From: a bacterium
GTDB lineage: Bacteria; Bacteroidota; Ignavibacteria; SZUA-365
Direction of reading: 5' to 3'
Assembly: GCA_020444325.1 (NCBI GenBank)
Contig: JAHLLD010000010.1
Location: 107,507 to 171,506 of the forward strand
Length of the DNA stretch: 64,000 nt
Shown here one piece after another: positions 1-7,727 of the stretch. Below the pieces are notes generated by a model that saw nothing but the letters and a program-made list of their open reading frames with translations, was not told the DNA's origin and did no database searches. Both the position numbers and the translations under genes were made by a program. The stretch's first letter is position 1. Each line of letters opens with the position of its first letter.

Positions 1-57
1 AAGCAGGTCAGCCCGGTTATATGTCGCGATAATGATGGAAACGAGAGGTTGTGCCAT
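1..57 (-). CDS. Glycosyltransferase family 2, N-terminal fragment (cut by window edge)
   Basis: Reading the minus strand from an ATG at 57 gives 19 codons, MAQPLVSIIIATYNRADLL, that run off the window. The pattern of a short start, a hydrophobic beta strand and then ATYNRA.LL is the classic opening of GT-A fold family 2 glycosyltransferases (the nucleotide-sugar binding strand). Such enzymes build polysaccharides or glycolipids on the cytoplasmic face of the membrane. Only the first 19 residues are visible, so the acceptor and sugar cannot be inferred. It is divergent from the histidine kinase that starts at 212, and the roughly 150 bases between them must hold both promoters. Confidence 0.7.
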   Translation of the reverse strand, partial: MAQPLVSIIIATYNRADLL

Positions 58-211
58 ACGCGTCTGCTATCTTCATGTGGGTTGTTCACCATATATTGAA
101 ATCATCTGAAAATCAAGGAAGTTCCAGCCTGGTGCGGTCGCATTTTTTGCCCTTTGATTGGCCTTCCGAGTTTCGTAGTGTAAGTGGAATTTGTCACGAA
201 CAGGACAAAAC

Positions 212-1408
212 ATGCAGCGCAGGCCCGTTTCCGCAAATTTCAAGATTGTACTCGTCGTTCTGGCGATGGGAATTGTCATTGCCGTGCTCTTCTACACGCA
301 GAGCATCGTCGAAAAACTCCAGGAGCGGGAAATCGCGGCACGGGATGTCTATATCCAGGCACTGGATTTTGTGGCGAACGGGACCTCCGAGAACGGTGAT
401 TTCACCTTTGCCTACAATATCGTGACAGGGGAAGTGGGCAAGCTGGATTTCCCGATGATGCTGACCGATACCAGCAACGCGGTTGCAAGCATTCGGAACA
501 TCGAGGTCGATTCGAGCACGATGACGCCTGATGAAATCCAGATCTTTCTCGAAGACAAGCGCCAGGCCATGGCGGCCTCCAATGATCCACTGATCGTCAG
601 TTATGGCGATACTGCGATCTGCAACTACATCTATTACGATGAATCCGATCTCGTCAAGGAGCTTCGCCTCCTGCCCTACATTGAGATTCTCGTGGCCGCG
701 ATGTTCATCCTCATCGGGTACGTGGGTTTCAGCTATATCAAGCGGAGCGAACAGGCGAATATCTGGGTGGGAATGTCGAAGGAAACCGCCCATCAGCTCG
801 GGACACCACTCTCATCCCTCCTCGGCTGGCTCGAGCTGCTCAGGGAGCAGGAAGACGATCCCCAGGCCATGCGGCAGACGCTTTCGGAAATGGAGAAAGA
901 TGTCAGCCGGCTCAATCGCATTGCCCTGCGATTTTCGAAAATCGGCTCCCGTCCCCAGCTTGAGGAGCAGAATCTGATGGATACCATCAGGAAAAGCGCC
1001 GAGTACTATCGTAGAAGGACACCACAGTTCGGAAAGAAAGTGGAAATCATTGTCCCGGAAATCGACGCTGTTTCCGCACGCTACAACGGGGAATTGCTCG
1101 AATGGGTGTTTGAAAACCTGATGAAAAATGCGCTGGATGCCATGGAATCGACTGATGGACGCATTGAATATCGTGTCAATGCGACGTCGCGTCATATCGT
1201 CATTGATGTCCACGACAATGGCAAGGGCATGGACACGCGCATGAAGAAAGATATTTTCCGGCCGGGGTACAGTACGAAAAAACGGGGTTGGGGATTGGGA
1301 CTGAGTCTTGCCCGCCGCATTGTGCAGGACTATCATCGCGGCAAACTTTTCGTGCAGGAGACCTCTCCCGGCAAGGGAACGACGTTCCGCATCGTCCTCC
1401 CGACCTGA
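212..1408 (+). CDS. Membrane sensor histidine kinase
   Basis: A 398-aa sensor kinase with transmembrane segments at about residues 12-29 and 158-177 enclosing an extracytoplasmic sensor of about 130 residues. The phosphoacceptor H-box reads KETAHQLGTPLSSL (His about 194). The N-box (ENLMKNALDAM), G1 box (DNGKGMD) and G2 region (GWGLGLSLARRIV) are all present, so ATP binding and autophosphorylation should be intact. I chose the ATG at 212 because AGGA lies a few bases upstream; an in-frame TTG at 191 would add seven residues. There is no HAMP domain and no response regulator beside it, so it is an orphan here. The signal sensed is unknown. Confidence 0.85.
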   Translation: MQRRPVSANFKIVLVVLAMGIVIAVLFYTQSIVEKLQEREIAARDVYIQALDFVANGTSENGDFTFAYNIVTGEVGKLDFPMMLTDTSNAVASIRNIEVDSSTMTPDEIQIFLEDKRQAMAASNDPLIVSYGDTAICNYIYYDESDLVKELRLLPYIEILVAAMFILIGYVGFSYIKRSEQANIWVGMSKETAHQLGTPLSSLLGWLELLREQEDDPQAMRQTLSEMEKDVSRLNRIALRFSKIGSRPQLEEQNLMDTIRKSAEYYRRRTPQFGKKVEIIVPEIDAVSARYNGELLEWVFENLMKNALDAMESTDGRIEYRVNATSRHIVIDVHDNGKGMDTRMKKDIFRPGYSTKKRGWGLGLSLARRIVQDYHRGKLFVQETSPGKGTTFRIVLPT

Positions 1409-1570
1409 GTAAAGCGCTTCAGATGCACACTCTCACGCCGCTGCCTACGCTGCGCCGTGTTGGTCCCTCCTGCATGCGCATCTGGTCTGTATGAATGGGG
1501 CTTCACACAGATATTGATTTCTTCACCAAAAAGTCCGTAGTTCTGAGTACAGACTCCCAAGGAGGTACCA

Positions 1571-3289
1571 ATGGAACAGCTGAAGCACAATCTCGCCGTT
1601 GCCCGTGGGGAGACCCCCGCAGACGTCGTCTTCCGCAACGGAAACATCATTAACGTCCTGAGTGGAGAAATTCACCAGGGCGACGTCGCCGTTGCAGGCG
1701 GCATCATCGTGGGAATTGGAGAATACGAGGGCAAGGAAATCATCGATCTCGGCGGCAGCTACCTGGTGCCGGGACTGCTGGACGGTCATATTCATGTCGA
1801 AAGCAGCATGCTTACGGTGGCGGAATTCTGCCGCGCCGTCGTGCCACGTGGGACAGCGGGCGCGGTTGTTGATCCGCATGAATTCGCGAATGTTGTCGGA
1901 CTCGATGGCATTGATTACGTGCTCCATGCAGCCGACAGACTTCCGCTCGATCTCTTCGTCATGATGTCATCCTGCGTCCCTGCCACTCCGCTGGAAACCG
2001 CTGGGGCGAAAATCAGTCCGATGGACATACTCATGTACACGCGCAAGGACCATGTGGCCGGGGTTGCGGAGATGATGAATTTTCCCGGCGTTTTTCTCGG
2101 GATGGACAGCGAACTGCAGAAAATCGGAGCAGCCAGCGGGAAACCGGTGGACGGACATTCACCCGGGCTCACCGGTCCCATGCTCAATGCGTACATCCTC
2201 GCCGGGGTGCGCAGTGATCACGAATGCACGACGATTGACGAAGCACGTGAAAAGCTGCGTCGCGGCATGCATATTCTGCTGCGGGAAGGAACGGCGGAAC
2301 GCAATCTCCATGACCTCCTCCCGCTCGTCACCCGTGAGAACGCCGCCCAGTTTTCATTTGCGACGGATGATAAACATCCTGCGGATCTCGAAGATGAGGG
2401 ACACATCGATCACCATGTCCGCGAAGCCATACGTGTCGGACTTGATCCGATGACGGTTCTGCAGATGGCGACGATTAACACAGCGCGGCATTATCGGCTC
2501 AGCGAACACGGCGCCATCGCTCCAGGCAGACGCGCCAATTTCGTTGTGGTTGACGACCTCCAGGATTTCCGCGCTCGATCCGTGTATTACGGCGGCCGGC
2601 TGGTAGCACGCGACGGGGAAACGCTGTTCACACCGGAAGCCGCGCCTGAACTCGAGAAGATGAAAGACAGCATGCATGTCGACGCCGACTTCCAACCGGG
2701 ACATCTCGGCGTGTACCAGGTACCGCACAGCAGGATTAAAGTCATTGAACTCGTCCCCGGGCAGATCATAACCACCGCCGCCACCGATACCCCCCGGATC
2801 GAAGACGACATGGTTCTCGCAGATCCGGCACGCGACATTCTCAAGCTCGCGGTCATCGAGCGACATCATGCCACCGGCAACATCGGCATCGGCTTCGTGC
2901 GCGGTTTCGGACTCAAGAGTGGTGCGCTGGCTTCCACCGTTGCGCACGACGCGCACAATATCATCGTCGTCGGCACAAATGATCTCGATATGTATATCGC
3001 CACACTGCGCCTGGTCCAACTCGGCGGCGGACAATGTATCGTCAATGACGGACGCGTTCTCGAGGAACTGGCTCTTCCCGTGGCCGGGCTCGTCTCCGAT
3101 CAGCCGCTGCATTTCGTTCGCGGAAAAGTCGACCAGCTCAACAGCGCTGCGCATCAGCTCGGCTGCCGACTCCCTGATCCGTTCATGACGCTGTCGTTTC
3201 TCGCTCTCTCCCCCATCCCCGCGCTCAAAGTCACTGACCGCGGCCTGGTCGACGCCGAAAAATTCGAACTGACGTCATTGTTCATTTGA
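1571..3289 (+). CDS. ade: Adenine deaminase
   Basis: A 572-aa amidohydrolase matching bacterial adenine deaminase (adenine + water to hypoxanthine + ammonia, purine salvage; cytoplasmic). Metal-binding motifs are visible: DGHIHVESSM near residue 71-80, VDPHEFANV near 100, and SDHE in the middle. The C-terminal domain typical of the family (residues about 400-572, with the GFGLKSGALASTVAHDAHN segment) is complete, and the length is normal. A strong AAGGAGGT ribosome site lies just before the ATG. The stop codon overlaps the first base of the left inverted repeat of the GxxExxY cassette. No purine riboswitch consensus was recognised in the 162 bases upstream. Confidence 0.93.
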   Translation: MEQLKHNLAVARGETPADVVFRNGNIINVLSGEIHQGDVAVAGGIIVGIGEYEGKEIIDLGGSYLVPGLLDGHIHVESSMLTVAEFCRAVVPRGTAGAVVDPHEFANVVGLDGIDYVLHAADRLPLDLFVMMSSCVPATPLETAGAKISPMDILMYTRKDHVAGVAEMMNFPGVFLGMDSELQKIGAASGKPVDGHSPGLTGPMLNAYILAGVRSDHECTTIDEAREKLRRGMHILLREGTAERNLHDLLPLVTRENAAQFSFATDDKHPADLEDEGHIDHHVREAIRVGLDPMTVLQMATINTARHYRLSEHGAIAPGRRANFVVVDDLQDFRARSVYYGGRLVARDGETLFTPEAAPELEKMKDSMHVDADFQPGHLGVYQVPHSRIKVIELVPGQIITTAATDTPRIEDDMVLADPARDILKLAVIERHHATGNIGIGFVRGFGLKSGALASTVAHDAHNIIVVGTNDLDMYIATLRLVQLGGGQCIVNDGRVLEELALPVAGLVSDQPLHFVRGKVDQLNSAAHQLGCRLPDPFMTLSFLALSPIPALKVTDRGLVDAEKFELTSLFI

Positions 3290-3795
3290 TCTTGGGGGCA
3301 CAAAGACACGAAGACACGAAGGGGAATTATTAAAATACTATAGGGAGAAATGTTATGAAGACGTACACCAAGCTTGATGTTGCGGTGGAACGAGTCGCAA
3401 CGCAGCTTGTTGATGCAGGGATTGAGGTACACCGTACGCTGGGGCCGGGATTGCTCGAATCTATCTACGAACGCAGTCTTGCGTTTGAACTTGAACAGCG
3501 TGGCCTGGAAGTTGAAAAACAGGTCATCATTCCAGTGCGCTACAAAGAAAAGGAGTTCGCCTACGGCTTCCGACTCGATCTGCTGGTAGAGCACTGTGTG
3601 ATCGTCGAAATTAAATCCGTTGATACATTGCTGATGGTCCATCGCTCACAACTCCTCACATACCTGAAACTCATGCAGCTGCGACTTGGCTTTCTGATGA
3701 ACTTCAACGTCCCCATTCTGAAGAATGGAATAAAACGCGTTATATTATAAAACCCTTTGTGTCTTTGTGTCTTCGTGTCTTAGTGCCCCCAAGAT
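3289..3795. mobile_element. GxxExxY cassette bounded by inverted repeats
   Basis: A 507-bp unit consisting of one small gene bracketed by imperfect inverted repeats. The left arm is 3289-3324 and the right arm 3753-3795. Both start, reading inward, with ATCTTGGGGGCAC followed, after one mismatch, by AAGACACGAAGACAC; the right arm carries one extra 8-base unit of the AAAGACAC type. The unit starts on the last base of the ade stop codon and ends six bases before the mutS ATG, so it looks inserted precisely between two housekeeping genes. No transposase is inside. GxxExxY genes are, to my knowledge, often found with such AAAGACACGAAG repeats, but the mobility mechanism is not established. Confidence 0.6.
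3355..3750 (+). CDS. GxxExxY family protein (PD-(D/E)XK-like fold)
   Basis: A 131-aa protein with the defining GxxExxY pattern (GPGLLESIYE, residues about 29-38) and the downstream RLDLLVEHCVIVEIKSVD segment. The latter looks like the D...ExK catalytic core of the PD-(D/E)XK nuclease superfamily, to which this family is usually assigned. The C-terminal QLLTYLKLMQLRLGFLMNFN motif is also typical. The biochemical role is unknown for the family. The gene is complete, starts with ATG after a GGGAGAAATGTT leader, and sits inside the inverted-repeat cassette. It is likely a cargo gene of a repetitive element rather than part of the ade or mutS pathways. Confidence 0.85.
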   Translation: MKTYTKLDVAVERVATQLVDAGIEVHRTLGPGLLESIYERSLAFELEQRGLEVEKQVIIPVRYKEKEFAYGFRLDLLVEHCVIVEIKSVDTLLMVHRSQLLTYLKLMQLRLGFLMNFNVPILKNGIKRVIL

Positions 3796-3801
3796 AACCC
3801 C

Positions 3802-6444
3802 ATGCCCACACCATTGATGAAACAGTACCAGCGGATCAAGGCGGAGTATGCGGATGCCATACTGCTGTTTCGTATGGGCGATTTCTATGAGACTTTTGAG
3901 GAGGATGCGCTGACGGCCGCAAAGGTGCTGGGGATAACGCTGACGAAGCGGTCGAATGGCGGGGCGAGTGAAGTGCCGCTGGCAGGTTTTCCCCATCATG
4001 CACTCGATAGCTATTTGCCGAAACTCGTACGGGCGGGACTCCGCGTCGCGGTGTGTGAGCAGCTGGAGGATCCCAAAAAAGCCAAGGGTATCGTCAAGCG
4101 GGATGTCGTTGAGGTCGTCACCCCTGGTGTGGTGTTTACTGACAAACTGCTCGATCACAAACATTACAATTTCCTCGCCTCTATTGCGTTCAAGGATGGG
4201 AATGCAGGCGTGGCGTTCGTAGACGCATCCACCGGGGATTTTTTCACGGCGGAGATGGATGAACACATGCTTCGCGATCAGCTCGAGACCATCGCACCCA
4301 GCGAGGTGCTGCTGGCCAAGGGCGATATCGAACACTTTCACGATCTGTTCGGTCGCAATCCGCTTCGTGTGCCGATCACAAAAATGGACGACTGGCTGTA
4401 TGGCCGCGATACCGCGTATGAGATTCTCGTTGAACACTTCCGGACGCAGACACTCAAGGGTTTCGGCATCGAGGATTTGAATGCAGGCATTATCGCTGCC
4501 GGTGCGGCGGTACACTATCTCGGGGAAACACAGAAGGCACGTCTCCCCCATTTGCGCAGCATCAGGCACTATCCGATCGACGAATACATCACTCTCGATG
4601 CGTCCACAAGAAGAAATCTCGAGATCCTGACTGCAATCGGTGACAGCGGGAAAGACGGCACGCTGATTTCCATTCTCGACCATACGTCGACGTCCATGGG
4701 CGGACGACTGTTCAAATACTGGGTGACGCATCCGCTCAAGCGCATTGACGCCATTCAGCAGCGCCTCGCAGCGGTGCGGGAAATGACGGCGGCACATGAA
4801 CAGCGCGAAACGATTACGGCGCTGCTCGGGGAAATCGTGGACTTTGATCGTCTGATCGGACGCGTATGCACCGGCCGTGCCACACCTCGAGAACTCGGGG
4901 CGCTGCGCAGCAGTCTGCGGCGCATTCCGCTGCTTCGCGACGCCGTGGGCGAGCGGGACGCCCCCCTCCTGCGCTCGCTGCATGGACAAATCGAACCTAT
5001 GGAAGATGTCGCAAGGCTGATCGATGAAACCCTGGTAGACGATCCTCCCCTCAATCTTGTGGACGGTGGCGTCATCCGCCCCGGGTTTCACGCTGAGCTC
5101 GATGAGATTCGTGACATCGCGTTGCATGGCAAGGAGTGGATGCGCAGTTACCAGGAAAAACTGCGCCAGGAAACGGGGATCAGTTCGCTCAAGCTCGAGT
5201 ACAACAAGGCATTCGGGTATTATCTGAATGTCTCGAAAGCAAATCTTGACAAGGTGCCCGATACGTTCATACGACGTCAGACCCTGGTCAACGCCGAACG
5301 ATACATCACTCCCGAGCTCAAGGAATATGAGGACAAAGTGCTCAACGCGCGTGAGCAGATTCTCACGCTGGAGACGGAGCTGTTCAATGAGCTGCGGCTG
5401 GCAGTGGCCGCGACGGCAGAGCGTATTCAATCGCTCTCCCGTGGCATCGCGGTGCTCGACTGTTTGAACGGGCTCGCGGTCGCCGCGCTTGAATTGCAGT
5501 ACAGCTGTCCCACTGTCAATGACAGTGACGAGATCCTTATTCGCGGGGGACGGCATCCCGTCGTCGAGCGCATGCTTCCACCCGGCGAGCATTTCGTCGC
5601 CAACGATGTTCTGCTGAATACCGACGAGCAGATCATGATCATTACCGGGCCGAACATGAGCGGGAAAAGCACGTACCTGCGACAGACAGGTCTGATTGTG
5701 CTCCTCGCGCAGATCGGCAGCTTTGTCCCGGCCTCCGAAGCATCGATCGGCATCGTCGATCGCATATTCACCCGTGTCGGCGCATCCGACAATATTGCGG
5801 CCGGAGAAAGTACCTTCCTGGTCGAAATGCATGAGGCCGCAAATATTCTCAACAATGCCACCCCCAAGTCCCTCGTTCTGCTCGATGAAATCGGCCGCGG
5901 CACTTCGACCTTCGACGGTATCTCCATCGCATGGGCAATAACCGAGCATCTTCATGACAATCCCGAATGCCGTTCGAAAACGATGTTCGCCACGCATTAT
6001 CACGAACTCAACGAAATGGCGGATATCTTCCCTCATATCTGCAATTACAAGGTGGAGGTCCGCGAGTATCAGGACAAAGTGATATTCCTGCGCAATGTTT
6101 CACGCGGCACTGCGGATCACAGCTACGGCATACAGGTCGCCCAGATGGCCGGGCTTCCAGAGGCCGTGATCGACCGTGCACGCACCGTGCTCAAATCGCT
6201 GGAGGGGCAGGATCTCACCGTGCTCGCCGCGTCGTCCGAAGAGGAGGCCCGGCAAAAGCTCTCACAGCGAGGTTCACAGTACCAGATCAGTCTGTTTGAA
6301 GCCAGCGATATGGAACTCAAAGACCGCCTGCGTGCACTGGATATCAACAGTCTGAGTCCTGTCGACGCCTGGAAGACCCTGGATGAACTGAAAAAACTCG
6401 CGGAAGGGAAAAGCGCTGGCGAGAAGTCCCCGGATGGGGAGTGA
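3802..6444 (+). CDS. mutS: DNA mismatch repair protein MutS
   Basis: An 880-aa MutS, the mismatch-recognition ATPase of DNA repair. The mismatch-reading F-x-E motif is intact near the N-terminus (GDFYETF, residues about 27-33). The connector, lever and clamp domains follow. The ATPase domain has Walker A (GPNMSGKST, about 617-625), Walker B (LLDEIGRGTSTFDG, about 693-706) and the dimer-interface block ATHYHELNEMADIFP. The C-terminal tail includes SLSPVDAWKTLDEL, typical of the family. Length is normal. The start is preceded by cassette repeat sequence and no clear Shine-Dalgarno, so the insertion may have replaced its native leader. No mutL is in the window. Confidence 0.96.
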   Translation: MPTPLMKQYQRIKAEYADAILLFRMGDFYETFEEDALTAAKVLGITLTKRSNGGASEVPLAGFPHHALDSYLPKLVRAGLRVAVCEQLEDPKKAKGIVKRDVVEVVTPGVVFTDKLLDHKHYNFLASIAFKDGNAGVAFVDASTGDFFTAEMDEHMLRDQLETIAPSEVLLAKGDIEHFHDLFGRNPLRVPITKMDDWLYGRDTAYEILVEHFRTQTLKGFGIEDLNAGIIAAGAAVHYLGETQKARLPHLRSIRHYPIDEYITLDASTRRNLEILTAIGDSGKDGTLISILDHTSTSMGGRLFKYWVTHPLKRIDAIQQRLAAVREMTAAHEQRETITALLGEIVDFDRLIGRVCTGRATPRELGALRSSLRRIPLLRDAVGERDAPLLRSLHGQIEPMEDVARLIDETLVDDPPLNLVDGGVIRPGFHAELDEIRDIALHGKEWMRSYQEKLRQETGISSLKLEYNKAFGYYLNVSKANLDKVPDTFIRRQTLVNAERYITPELKEYEDKVLNAREQILTLETELFNELRLAVAATAERIQSLSRGIAVLDCLNGLAVAALELQYSCPTVNDSDEILIRGGRHPVVERMLPPGEHFVANDVLLNTDEQIMIITGPNMSGKSTYLRQTGLIVLLAQIGSFVPASEASIGIVDRIFTRVGASDNIAAGESTFLVEMHEAANILNNATPKSLVLLDEIGRGTSTFDGISIAWAITEHLHDNPECRSKTMFATHYHELNEMADIFPHICNYKVEVREYQDKVIFLRNVSRGTADHSYGIQVAQMAGLPEAVIDRARTVLKSLEGQDLTVLAASSEEEARQKLSQRGSQYQISLFEASDMELKDRLRALDINSLSPVDAWKTLDELKKLAEGKSAGEKSPDGE

Positions 6445-6467
6445 CACCGCGGTACGTGCCGCACCAT

Positions 6468-6507
6468 CACGTGTGTTGCGCCACCATTCGTGCAGCGCAA
6501 ACACGTG
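6468..6507. terminator. Hairpin between convergent mutS and DUF2752 genes
   Basis: The arms CACGTGTGTTGCGC (6468-6481) and GCGCAAACACGTG (6495-6507) pair with one bulge around a 13-base loop. The hairpin sits in the 67-base gap between two converging genes. There is no T tract, so it may be a Rho-dependent or mRNA-stabilising structure rather than a classical intrinsic terminator. Confidence 0.35.
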
Positions 6508-6511
6508 CCAC

Positions 6512-6976
6512 CTACCAGACGTGCAGCGAGGGAATGTTGCGGAGAACGGTATAGAGCAGAAGCACAACAACGAGTCCCGCTATGACAGGGCGAGGCATGC
6601 GCATGTGCCACACCTTCTGTCCGAATAGCAATTCTGCTGTCCACGATACGATCATTATGAAAAACAGCGGCAGAAGTATGGGACTGAGGAGATTCGCCAT
6701 CAGCACGTATTTGAAGCGCAGACTGAAGAGATTCATCAGCGAACTCTGCAGTCCGCAGCCCGCGCATTCATAGCCTGTGACGTATTCGAAAGGACAGGGG
6801 ATGGTGGTGAGAGGCGTGTAAGGAACGATGATGTAGAGCCAGAGTGCGCCTGCGGCGAGCATACCGAGGAGCAAAACGAGAACGGTACCACGCGGACCGA
6901 GAAGACGGCCGAGTGCTTCGAACGGGGCGCGGCGCATGGCCGCACCCCGTCGAACTGCAGTCCGGTCAGCCCCCAT
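6512..6976 (-). CDS. DUF2752 membrane protein
   Basis: A 154-aa integral membrane protein of the DUF2752 family. The hallmark is a CP...TGYECAGCGLQSSL block (Cys-Pro, then C..CG) following the first transmembrane helix, with two further helices after it. The function of the family is unknown. The chosen start (6976) overlaps the stop of the upstream DUF5684 gene by 11 bases (ATGGGGGCTGA), which suggests translational coupling. ATGs at 6985 and 6937 are alternatives, the latter producing a shorter cytoplasmic N-terminus. The two genes form a small membrane-protein operon. Confidence 0.75.
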   Translation of the reverse strand: MGADRTAVRRGAAMRRAPFEALGRLLGPRGTVLVLLLGMLAAGALWLYIIVPYTPLTTIPCPFEYVTGYECAGCGLQSSLMNLFSLRFKYVLMANLLSPILLPLFFIMIVSWTAELLFGQKVWHMRMPRPVIAGLVVVLLLYTVLRNIPSLHVW

Positions 6977-7343
6977 ACTCCGCATCACTGAAGGCGAGTA
7001 CAGGGAAAAAGACGAATGGCAGGAGAATGAGTCCGATAGCAAAACCGGTCGATTTGCCAAACACCCGAGCCAGGTCTATATACACAAGTATCTGTATGAC
7101 AATGTTCACGCACGGGATGAGCCAGAGGATGATCCACCATTCCGGTCTTCCTGTGATACGCAGCAGAATGAACAGGTTATAAAATGGAACGATTGCTGCC
7201 CACCCGGGCTGTCCCGCCTTGGTGAAAATCTTCCACATACTGACAATCATCAGCACGACGATGAGCAGCCAGAAGATAATCCAACCGACTCCAATCATCT
7301 CGAATCCGCCAGAATTGCCGTATTCGTAACTGAATTCGTTCAT
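6966..7343 (-). CDS. DUF5684 small membrane protein
   Basis: A 125-aa membrane protein with the conserved KIFTKAGQPGWAAIVPFYN and GRPEWWIILWLIPCVN segments, then YIDLARVFGKSTGFAIGLILLP, characteristic of the DUF5684 family (sometimes labelled signal peptidase I-like because of neighbouring fusions). It has three to four hydrophobic segments and a short Gly/Tyr-rich N-terminus. The start at 7343 is set by a GGAGGTTCT leader; a longer reading frame upstream lacks a ribosome site. Function unknown. It is followed by the DUF2752 gene with an 11-base overlap. Confidence 0.8.
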   Translation of the reverse strand: MNEFSYEYGNSGGFEMIGVGWIIFWLLIVVLMIVSMWKIFTKAGQPGWAAIVPFYNLFILLRITGRPEWWIILWLIPCVNIVIQILVYIDLARVFGKSTGFAIGLILLPFVFFPVLAFSDAEYGG

Positions 7344-7727
7344 AGAACCTCCGTATAAGATGGTGTATCTTCCGCACCGCAATCGGCGATAACCCGTCAG
7401 ATACATGGTGTTGTATCAGATTGTCTCAATAATAGAAATCCCCGTAGGAATGGTCAAGTACGAATGGGAGATTTTTCCATTACGATTTTGTCATGACGTG
7501 ATACGCAACCCCGTCCCGCTCCGCTCCGGCACACGAATCAAAGCTGATCAGGAAGCTCGATTGCGGATGTAATCCCCCTGTCCTATCTTTTATGTTCTCC
7601 CGGAGTTCTCACAGACAGACATTCTCGATCCGGAACGACCGTTTCCGGTACTCAAACAGGGAATTTTTCCCACCCTGAAACGGTTTAGTAACTGAGTCTA
7701 AACAAATCCTGAAACCGGAGTACATTC
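7344..7727. other. Intergenic region between divergent promoters
   Basis: About 380 bases separate the DUF5684 gene (minus) and the 2-oxoacid dehydrogenase (plus). No convincing gene is visible. Short hairpins are present: CGGAAC/GTTTCCG around 7630-7650 and GGGAATTTTTCCC near 7660-7674, followed by CCGGAG before the dehydrogenase start. The stretch probably holds two divergent promoters; I could not identify an operator with confidence. Confidence 0.4.

Noticed and set aside
1409..1570. Possible purine riboswitch upstream of adenine deaminase
   Set aside because: Distant CAGATGC/GCATCTG arms exist but the conserved purine-aptamer core was not found; evidence is insufficient.
3745..6036. A 763-codon open frame on the minus strand across mutS
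   Set aside because: It lies opposite the well-conserved mutS gene and has no domain motif or ribosome site; it is a shadow of codon bias in the GC-rich coding strand.
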